A stretch of 7,656 nucleotides of DNA from Anaerolineae bacterium (GTDB taxonomy: Bacteria; Chloroflexota; Anaerolineae; 4572-78; J111). Made by a program: the position numbers and the translations under genes. The stretch is from the NCBI GenBank assembly GCA_020433835.1, contig JAGRBY010000352.1, positions 1 to 7,656 on the forward strand, read 5' to 3'. Each line of letters opens with the position of its first letter. The stretch's first letter is position 1. Below the pieces are notes generated by a model. The model saw only the letters and a program-made list of their open reading frames with translations. It did no database searches and was not told the origin of the DNA. Below, one piece after another: positions 1 to 6,005 of the stretch.

Positions 1-1
1 T

Positions 2-337
2 ATCACCGAAGTGTGGTATCAGATCAACGCGGAGGATGCCGACGGGAACTCCGTCGCTGGCTGGGTTTCGGAAAGCCGCATCCGGGTACGCGAGGAGAGT
101 GAAGCAGGCATCCCCCTTATGGGAACGGTACGAAGCCGAATTGGCAGCAACGCCGATCCCTTCACCCAAGTCTACAGCGAACCGAACGAAAACGCCGAAG
201 TGGTTGGTCAACTAGAGTCGCGTGCAGAGGTTGATATTCTCGACCAGGCCATCTTAGAGGTTTGGTATCAAGTTCGCGGTGTCGAAGAAAACGAAGGTAC
301 CGAAGGCTGGGTGCAGTCGCGCTACATTCAGGTTTTT
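2..337 (+). repeat. Two SH3b-like domain units within the permease
   Basis: Protein-level repeat. The end of unit 1 (2-88) and the end of unit 2 (about 251-334) align: I-x-EVWYQ-(I/V), a variable acidic loop, GWV, S, R, I, V. Unit 2 is complete from about 122 and begins with G-T-V followed by V-Y-S-E-P-N, the usual 'bare/rough start, short variable loop' layout of bacterial SH3 (SH3_3-type) domains. Unit 1 is cut by the window edge, and more units could lie upstream. The stretch is rich in Glu and Asp. SH3b domains commonly bind peptides or cell-wall glycans, but nothing here identifies a ligand. Confidence 0.75.
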
Positions 338-1114
338 GGCGAAACAGAAACCGGCCGTGTTGACCGGGGCAACACCGGCCAATTCACCACCGAATATCTT
401 TCAAAGATGGTTAACGACCGCTTCTTCTGGCCGGCTACCATCACCACGGCCCTGCTCATTATCTTGATTATCCCGGTTCAGTTTGTGCTGGCCGTTGTCA
501 TGGCCCTGGTTATTCAGGCCCGGCTTAAAGGGAACTCGCTGTTCCTCTACATCTTTACCATTCCGATGGGGATTTCGGAACTGGCCGTAGGGATTCTCTG
601 GTTTTCCATCTTTACTCAGAGCGGTTTTATAAACAGTTTTCTGCAAACGACCGGTTTAATCAACAGCCCGATTACCTTTTTATCGGCCGATACCCGCTAC
701 TGGATTCTCATCGCCATCTGGCTGGCCGAAGTGTGGCGGGCTACATCCATTGTGATGGTTATTGTGGTATCCGGCTTACAAGCCATATCGGATGAAGTGC
801 TGGAAGCTGCCGAACTGTTTGGAGCCACGTTGTGGCAGCGAGTACGGCACGTCATCCTACCGATGCTGAAACCCAGCTTACAGGTGGCCTTGATTTTGCG
901 CACTATCTTGGCGCTGCAAGTCTTCGCCGTGGTTATTGCCCTAAGCGGCGGTGATGTGGTTACCGTTTTGGCGAACGAAACTTATCGACAGTACAGCGAT
1001 TTCCGTAATGCCAATGTTGCGGCGGCCTACGCCGGGTTGATCTTATTGATCTCGATGGCCAGTGCCGTTATTTATCTACGGATGATACGCAGTCAGGAGG
1101 AAATGGCCGCATGA
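2..1114 (+). CDS. MalF/UgpA-type sugar ABC transporter permease with tandem SH3b domains (5' partial)
   Basis: Membrane subunit of a carbohydrate-type ABC importer. The frame is open from base 2 and the GTG at 11 lies inside an SH3b unit (EVWYQ), so the true start and TM1 are upstream. Two parts are visible. Bases 2-337 encode an acidic, soluble stretch with the end of one SH3b-like unit and a complete second one; both share EVWYQ followed by GWV and a beta-strand ending in V. Bases about 380-1099 encode the BPD_transp_1 core. It opens with a Y-L-x(5)-D-x(3)-W segment like the pre-TM2 motif of UgpA/MalF permeases, followed by five membrane segments near 440-514, 524-610, 695-778, 884-955 and 1022-1090. 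The cytoplasmic EAA loop that docks the ATPase starts at 803 (EAAELFGA, then LP near 860). From that loop the topology places the SH3b units outside. The next permease overlaps the stop codon, so the two are cotranscribed and probably pair as a heterodimer. The permease call is firm; the substrate is inferred from neighbours. Confidence 0.9.
   Translation: MTEVWYQINAEDADGNSVAGWVSESRIRVREESEAGIPLMGTVRSRIGSNADPFTQVYSEPNENAEVVGQLESRAEVDILDQAILEVWYQVRGVEENEGTEGWVQSRYIQVFGETETGRVDRGNTGQFTTEYLSKMVNDRFFWPATITTALLIILIIPVQFVLAVVMALVIQARLKGNSLFLYIFTIPMGISELAVGILWFSIFTQSGFINSFLQTTGLINSPITFLSADTRYWILIAIWLAEVWRATSIVMVIVVSGLQAISDEVLEAAELFGATLWQRVRHVILPMLKPSLQVALILRTILALQVFAVVIALSGGDVVTVLANETYRQYSDFRNANVAAAYAGLILLISMASAVIYLRMIRSQEEMAA
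1095..1100 (+). promoter_or_regulatory. Shine-Dalgarno site for the second permease
   Basis: AGGAGG, a full consensus match, lies inside the end of the first permease gene, 10 nt before the ATG at 1111. It supports 1111 as the start over the in-frame ATG at 1123, which is 22 nt away. Confidence 0.7.
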
Positions 1115-2004
1115 GTACCGCAATGTCTCAAACCGATTCAGCTCAAGTTGAAGCCTCAGCTGAGGTCAAAGCTATTCACCAACAAATGTTGCGCCGGCAA
1201 AAGCTCAACCGCGCTGCAACCTACGGTGTTGCTATTTCAATTGCTCTGTGGATTTTAATTCCCATCTTTCTTTTAGGCTCGATGGCCTTCACCACGCCCG
1301 AAGCGGTGCGAACTTATCCTAAGGGAGTTTTGCCCTTTATTCCCTTCTCGTTCGAAACGATGAGCTTCTTCCTTCAGTCGGAGGGTATCATACCGGGCCT
1401 CATCAACAGTATCATCGTGGCGATTATCACGCTGGTGCTGTCAACGCTCATCGCCGCTCCGGCCGGCTACGCCACTTCACGCTTTATCTTCCCCGGTCGC
1501 GACTTTTTCCGGCTGTCGGTGCTGGCGGTGCGAGCTTTCCCCATCGTTGTGCTGTCGATTCCGCTGGCGGTGGTTTTCATCAACCTGGGTATCTACGACA
1601 GTGTTTACAGCCTGGCGTTGATGCATACCGCGCTGGCCCTGCCAACCACCATTTTGGTCATCGGCAGTGTTTTTGCCAGCATCCCTTATGAGTTAGAGGA
1701 AGCGGCCCAGGTTTTTGGATGCACCCCTTTTGAAGCCTTTCGGCAGGTTGTTTTGCCGCTGGTGCTGCCGGGTATCGCCGCAGCGGGAGTTTTTACCTTT
1801 GTGATGTCCTGGAACGAGGTTTTTGCTGCCAGTATTTTGACCGTGCAAAACCGAACGCTGCCGGCCCAAGTGTTATCTGTACTCGGCCAATCGTCCGAAC
1901 CGTACCAGTTTGCCGGTGGCTTTTTCATGATGATTCCGGCATTGATCTTTATCTTTTTCATCCGCCGCTACTTATTTAATATGTGGGGCCAAGTTTCAAA
2001 ATAG
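1111..2004 (+). CDS. MalG/UgpE-type sugar ABC transporter permease
   Basis: Second membrane subunit of the carbohydrate importer, 297 residues, close to the usual MalG-type length. A polar, charged cytosolic N-terminus of about 35 residues precedes TM1 (about residues 37-59). A short extracytoplasmic segment and five further hydrophobic segments follow. The EAA loop is clear at residues 197-216 (EEAAQVFG, then VLP), the contact with the ATPase. This second-permease type has a short first loop, and no extra domain is inserted here, in contrast to its partner. The start codon overlaps the upstream stop as ATGA, with a consensus Shine-Dalgarno site, which points to translational coupling and equal dosage. 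The last residues sit on the cytosolic side (RRYLFNMWGQVSK). Family assignment is firm. The substrate is not readable from the sequence; the adjacent mannosidase suggests a mannoside. Confidence 0.93.
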   Translation: MSTAMSQTDSAQVEASAEVKAIHQQMLRRQKLNRAATYGVAISIALWILIPIFLLGSMAFTTPEAVRTYPKGVLPFIPFSFETMSFFLQSEGIIPGLINSIIVAIITLVLSTLIAAPAGYATSRFIFPGRDFFRLSVLAVRAFPIVVLSIPLAVVFINLGIYDSVYSLALMHTALALPTTILVIGSVFASIPYELEEAAQVFGCTPFEAFRQVVLPLVLPGIAAAGVFTFVMSWNEVFAASILTVQNRTLPAQVLSVLGQSSEPYQFAGGFFMMIPALIFIFFIRRYLFNMWGQVSK

Positions 2005-2007
2005 GAG
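2003..2007 (+). promoter_or_regulatory. Shine-Dalgarno site fixing the GTG start of the ATPase
   Basis: AGGAG overlaps the TAG stop of the upstream permease and lies 6 nt before GTG at 2014. This spacing supports GTG as the start, and the protein then begins exactly where MalK-type proteins do, ahead of the first beta-strand. Confidence 0.65.
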
Positions 2008-2013
2008 AACACC

Positions 2014-3108
2014 GTGGCTGAAATTAAAGTTGAACACGCAGTAAAAAAATTCGGCGACTTTGTTGCCGTGGATGATGTGAGTATTACTATTCACGATCAA
2101 GAATTTATGGTGCTGCTGGGGCCAAGCGGTTGTGGTAAAACAACGCTGCTGCGGGCCATTGCCGGCTTGGGTATGGTCGATTCAGGCCGTATCAGCATTG
2201 GCGAGCGCGATGTTACCTACCTGCCGCCCCGCTCGCGCAATATCTCGATGGTTTTTCAAAGTTATGCCATCTTCCCGCATATGAAAGTGTATGATAACAT
2301 TGCTTTTGGCTTACGGATGCGCAAGGTTGACAAAACCGAAACCGACCGCCGCGTGCGCCGTTCTGCCGAACTGCTGCACATTGAAAATATGCTTGACCGT
2401 TACCCCAGCAAGATGAGTGGAGGTCAGCGCCAGCGGGTGGCGGTGGCGCGGGCCATCGCGATGAAGGCCGAGGTGTTGCTGATGGATGAACCGCTGTCGA
2501 ACCTTGATGCGCTGCTGCGGCTGGAAATGCGGGCCGAACTGAAGAAGCTGCTGTCTGAGATTGATGTGACCACTATTTATGTAACCCACGACCAGATTGA
2601 GGCGTTGAGTATGGGCGACAGAATTGCGGTCATGCGCAATGGATCGATCCAACAGTGTGACCACCCGACTAAGGTGTACGATTTGCCGTCTAACCAATTT
2701 GTCGGCGGCTTCATCGGTAACCCGCCGATGAACTTTATGCAGGGTCAGGTGCAGCGCCACAACGGCTCGGTCAAGGTGGCGATTGGCGATTTCAAACTTG
2801 AACCGGCCAATCTCTACCAGCCGATGCTGCGTTCGTATGACGGCGAACCGATTGTTATCGGTATCCGCGCTGAAAATATGGAAACGCTCAATCAACCTGC
2901 CCCGGATGCACTCAAAGTACAAGTCGATGTCGTTGAACCGCTTGGCTCGCAGAATCTGCTTACCGTGAAAATAGGCGATGATACCGTAAAAGTTTCTACC
3001 CATCCCACCTTTGATGTCCAACCTAATTCTAACGTATGGCTGCGCTTCCCGGCTGATAAAATCCGCTGGATTGATCGCGAAAAGGGTGAGGTCCTTTATC
3101 CGGCTTAG
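2014..3108 (+). CDS. MalK/UgpC-type ABC transporter ATP-binding protein
   Basis: Cytoplasmic ATPase that powers the importer, 364 residues, the normal length for the MalK/UgpC/MsmX group. Visible motifs in order: Walker A GPSGCGKTT (36-44), Q-loop Q82 in VFQSYAIFPHM, signature MSGGQ (134-138) followed by RQRVAVARA, Walker B VLLMDEP (154-160), D-loop SNLDA (162-166), and H-loop H192 in VTHDQ. The family hallmark FIGNPPMNF (233-241) leads into a C-terminal TOBE/OB-fold domain of about 120 residues, which in MalK-type proteins holds the dimer together and can take regulatory input. All catalytic residues are present, so it should be active. The signature starts with Met instead of the usual Leu, a mild change. 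It is the third gene of the block, 9 nt after the second permease. In some bacteria one such ATPase serves several sugar importers; here the tight linkage suggests a dedicated one. Confidence 0.96.
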   Translation: MAEIKVEHAVKKFGDFVAVDDVSITIHDQEFMVLLGPSGCGKTTLLRAIAGLGMVDSGRISIGERDVTYLPPRSRNISMVFQSYAIFPHMKVYDNIAFGLRMRKVDKTETDRRVRRSAELLHIENMLDRYPSKMSGGQRQRVAVARAIAMKAEVLLMDEPLSNLDALLRLEMRAELKKLLSEIDVTTIYVTHDQIEALSMGDRIAVMRNGSIQQCDHPTKVYDLPSNQFVGGFIGNPPMNFMQGQVQRHNGSVKVAIGDFKLEPANLYQPMLRSYDGEPIVIGIRAENMETLNQPAPDALKVQVDVVEPLGSQNLLTVKIGDDTVKVSTHPTFDVQPNSNVWLRFPADKIRWIDREKGEVLYPA

Positions 3109-3197
3109 TTCGTATAAAAGCCCGAGGCTTTGCGCCTTGGCGGTTCATCTTCTAATTATTAATTATTCACCGTTCACAATTTACTTGCCCTTGTAAT
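3109..3197 (+). promoter_or_regulatory. AT-rich spacer with hairpins and 7-nt repeats before the mannosidase
   Basis: Two mutually exclusive hairpins can form. One is AAAGCC-CGA-GGCTTT (3117-3131, 6 bp). The other is CCGAGGC-TTTGC-GCCTTGG (3122-3140, 7 bp with one G-T). Neither is followed by a long T run. Downstream, TAATTAT occurs twice in tandem (3153-3166), and TTCAC occurs twice, also 7 nt apart (3166-3170, 3173-3177). This could be a weak terminator plus promoter or operator region for the mannosidase, but I find no well-spaced -35/-10 pair. In-frame TAA at 3153 limits any upstream extension of the mannosidase. Confidence 0.35.
3117..3140 (+). terminator. Possible weak or attenuating terminator after the ABC genes
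   Basis: The overlapping hairpins begin 9 nt after the ATPase stop. The first has an A-rich 5' arm and a short TTT at its 3' end, as in a minimal rho-independent terminator, but its stem is only 6 bp and the T run only three. Partial readthrough into the mannosidase is likely if it works at all. Confidence 0.3.
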
Positions 3198-5918
3198 ATG
3201 ACTCAAACTACAGCGCACATCATCAACCATACCCACTGGGATCGCGAATGGTTTTTAACCTCCGTGTATACCAGCCGCTGGATACCCGGCCTTATAGATA
3301 AAATCGACGCCTTGGCTGCGGCCAATCCCCATTTCAAATTCTTGATCGATGGGCAAACGCTTGTGGTTGAGGATTTACTGCACGTGGCTCCCGAATACGA
3401 AGCCAAGGTCAAGCGGCTGGTCCGGCAGGGGCAGCTTATTATCGGCCCTTATTACTGCCAGCCCGATTGGCAGCTTACCGGCGGCGAAACGCTGATTAGA
3501 AATTTGTTTTATGGCCGCCAAGATATGGAGCGATTTGACCAAACGAACGCTATCGGCTGGCTGGTTGATACCTTCGGCCACATTTCGCAGTCGCCGCAGT
3601 TGCACCGGATGTTTGGGCTGACGGCGGTTTATGTGTGGCGCGGGATGCCGGTGCTGGAACCGTACTTCAACTGGCAAAGCAGCGACGGGCAGAGCTTGCC
3701 GGCCATTAATCTGTTCGGCGGCTATCGCAATCTCTATGGCATCACCCACGCCCCGGAGGTGGCCATCACTCGCTTGCAGGCCGAGGTCGATAAACTGGCT
3801 CCCTACTACCCTACTCCCGATATTCCCCTATTTGATGGTTATGATTTGGAAGAAGACCCCGAAGATCCGATGAGCTTCTATCAAGAAGAGTTGGCTAACC
3901 TGCCGCCGGATATACAGCTTATGGAGTCTTCGCCCGATCAATTTGCCCGTGTTGTGCGAGAGAAAGTTGATAATAAGCCCACCATCCCAGGCGAGCTAAA
4001 TTCCGGCAAATTCGGCGCAACGTTTCCCGGCACCTTTTCGGCCCGCACGTACCTTAAAGTGATGAACCACGACTGCGAGCAGTGGCTTTTCCGGCGGACC
4101 GAACCGCTGGCTGCCCTGGCGCGGCTCAAGGGTCGGGCTTACAATGCCGATCAATACGAAGCCTGGGCGCGGCTCATTTTGCAGAGTACCGTCCACGACT
4201 GCATCTGCGGGGTCAGCATCGATCAAGTCCACGAGAAGATGGAGTACAATTATCGCTCAGTGTTCGATGGCGTTCGCCAGGATGTCCAGCAATCGTTGGC
4301 TTATATATTACACGACTTTGCACCTGGTCAATATGCGGTTAGCAGTTCTCCATTTTTGGCTGAGGGATGGCAAGTTATAAATAACTCACTACGCGAATAC
4401 AAAGTAAATGGTATCGGTGTTTGGCCGCTGAGCGCCGAATATCCCATCGAGAAGCCGGAAATGCCGGTTGAGACGTGGCGCTGGCAAAACGATCACTACA
4501 CAGCCACGGTCAATCGTGACGGCACAGTGACTATCGGCGATGCGGCGTTGGGTCGCCTGCTTATTATTGAAGAGAAAGGCGATACTTACTCTGACGAGGC
4601 CGGCACTGAGCGTGACGTTCTACGCCCTAGCGGCAGCATGATTGTCGAGCAAAAGAGCGAAAAGCACAGCGTTGTGCGATACAACATCGACACTACCTGG
4701 CGCGACGTGCGATTGACAGCCACTGTGCGATTGCTGTTCGATCCGTCGCCCATCGTTCGCTGGCAGATCGATCTCGATTCTCACGGTACCGATTTCAAAA
4801 TCGACTTGGTTTTTGAGACCGGCCGGAGCGGACAAATTTACGCCGGGATGCCGTTTGATATTATCGAGCGTCCGGCGGCAGACACCGATTTACTGCCGCG
4901 CCAGTTGGACAAAACGCTGACCAAAGTTCTCTTGGGCCAACGGGAGTTGGAAGCGGTTAAAACGTTTCCTTTTCAAGATTTTGTTGCCATTTCGGATGGA
5001 ACGGACACAGCGGTGGTACTGGCGCAGGGGCTGCGTTCTTATCAAGCCGATGAACGCGGCACGATTGCGCTCACTTTGCGCCGCGCGGTGGAGTGGTTGA
5101 CGGCAGCCAATTTGGAGCACCGTGTTGGTGATGCCGGCCCCTTCTTCTACGTGCCGGATGCCCGCTGTGAGCGCTCCGTCCGCCACGAAATCGGCGTTGT
5201 TTTAGGAGCACCGTCGCCGGATGATGTAGCGCTGCAGCAGCTTAATGCCGCCTTCCAAAACCCACCGCTTCTTGTCGAGAGCCAGGGCCAGGGGCATCAA
5301 ACCGAATGGAGCTGTTGTCAAGAAAACCTGCCGTTGAGCAGCTTGACGGTTAACGATGATCAGCTGCTGGCTCGTTTTTATAATCCCACCGCAACAGCCC
5401 AACCTCTGTCGACATCTTATTTAGAGACAGATGTCTTCGGGCAACCGCAGGAGACAATTTCCCAGCTTTCGGCCAAGCACATTGTGACGGTCAGGCTCGA
5501 TGAGGCGCTGCCCGCCGTAAGTGATACTGCTCCTGTTCCGACTGTAAAGGTGCAGGTATTGGCCTGGCCTGACTGGCGCGTTGGCGATAACCACGGCCTG
5601 CCCGATCCCCACATCATCGCCCAGTTAAATGAAAACATCGCCGCTTTGCAGCAAAAGCTGGCAGGCATCGAAGCCGATTTAGCCCAGGCTACCGGGCGCG
5701 ACCGCTATCTACTTGAGCATCAAACGTACGTCATCAAACGAGAGATATGCGAATATCAGCTATCGGCTTATCTAAACCAGATTAAGTTGGCGGCACAGGG
5801 AAAACTCTCCGAAGCGTATATCTTTGCCCCGGATGTCGAAGTGGCGCGTATCGGCTTGCAGCTTAACCGATTGCGCATCAAACGGCGCATTTTCGATTAT
5901 GTGATTGAGGCGGTTTAG
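3198..5918 (+). CDS. Glycoside hydrolase family 38 alpha-mannosidase
   Basis: Retaining, metal-dependent exo-alpha-mannosidase, 906 residues, similar in size to other bacterial GH38 enzymes. The N-terminal catalytic domain (about 5-280) starts with HTHWDREW; H13 and D15 match family zinc ligands. D124 in WLVDTFGH matches the nucleophile and third zinc ligand. D216 in GYDLEED is a possible acid/base residue, less certain. The middle helical domain (about 285-375) carries H333 in STVHDCICG, the expected fourth zinc ligand. The beta-sandwich C-terminal domain covers about 385-790, including ARFYNPTATA. Residues about 809-870 then form a coiled-coil-like extension. No signal peptide or membrane segment is present, so it should act in the cytoplasm on imported mannosides. 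ATG 3198 is the only usable ATG before the zinc motif, yet it has no Shine-Dalgarno site. It follows the importer genes by 89 nt. Linkage specificity (alpha-1,2, 1,3, 1,6 or 2-O-mannosylglycerate) cannot be read from sequence alone. Confidence 0.95.
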   Translation: MTQTTAHIINHTHWDREWFLTSVYTSRWIPGLIDKIDALAAANPHFKFLIDGQTLVVEDLLHVAPEYEAKVKRLVRQGQLIIGPYYCQPDWQLTGGETLIRNLFYGRQDMERFDQTNAIGWLVDTFGHISQSPQLHRMFGLTAVYVWRGMPVLEPYFNWQSSDGQSLPAINLFGGYRNLYGITHAPEVAITRLQAEVDKLAPYYPTPDIPLFDGYDLEEDPEDPMSFYQEELANLPPDIQLMESSPDQFARVVREKVDNKPTIPGELNSGKFGATFPGTFSARTYLKVMNHDCEQWLFRRTEPLAALARLKGRAYNADQYEAWARLILQSTVHDCICGVSIDQVHEKMEYNYRSVFDGVRQDVQQSLAYILHDFAPGQYAVSSSPFLAEGWQVINNSLREYKVNGIGVWPLSAEYPIEKPEMPVETWRWQNDHYTATVNRDGTVTIGDAALGRLLIIEEKGDTYSDEAGTERDVLRPSGSMIVEQKSEKHSVVRYNIDTTWRDVRLTATVRLLFDPSPIVRWQIDLDSHGTDFKIDLVFETGRSGQIYAGMPFDIIERPAADTDLLPRQLDKTLTKVLLGQRELEAVKTFPFQDFVAISDGTDTAVVLAQGLRSYQADERGTIALTLRRAVEWLTAANLEHRVGDAGPFFYVPDARCERSVRHEIGVVLGAPSPDDVALQQLNAAFQNPPLLVESQGQGHQTEWSCCQENLPLSSLTVNDDQLLARFYNPTATAQPLSTSYLETDVFGQPQETISQLSAKHIVTVRLDEALPAVSDTAPVPTVKVQVLAWPDWRVGDNHGLPDPHIIAQLNENIAALQQKLAGIEADLAQATGRDRYLLEHQTYVIKREICEYQLSAYLNQIKLAAQGKLSEAYIFAPDVEVARIGLQLNRLRIKRRIFDYVIEAV

Positions 5919-5929
5919 CGGGGGATAAA

Positions 5930-5959
5930 TTGGCTTATTGGGCCATAATTCACTATCAT
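5930..5959 (+). promoter_or_regulatory. Possible sigma70-type promoter for the cotransporter gene
   Basis: TTGGCT (5930-5935, 4 of 6 to TTGACA) and TATCAT (5954-5959, 5 of 6 to TATAAT) are 18 nt apart, giving a leader of about 40 nt before ATG 6006. It lies in the 87-nt gap after the mannosidase, where no convincing terminator is seen. Matches of this quality occur by chance, so the call is weak. Confidence 0.3.
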
Positions 5960-6005
5960 ACGCAACGTACCACAAACACTGTAACCGCTAGCCGAAAAGT
6001 GATAT

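Noticed and set aside
11..13. GTG at 11 as the start of the first gene
   Set aside because: The frame is open to base 2, and ITEVWYQ across this point matches the second SH3b unit (ILEVWYQ), so the codon is an internal valine.
2311..3021. Long antisense open frame (236 codons) opposite the ATPase gene
   Set aside because: It lies wholly inside a gene with every expected ATPase motif; the product is rich in His, Arg and Gln as expected for a complement-strand artefact, with no recognisable domain.
3173..3197. TTCACA and TGTAAT as a promoter directly before the mannosidase
   Set aside because: The spacing is only 13 nt, and the -10 would abut the start codon, so it is not a convincing sigma70 promoter.
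5928..5950. Possible stem AATTGGC / GCC-AT-AATT after the mannosidase
   Set aside because: Only short pairings separated by a bulge, with no T run; too weak to call a terminator.
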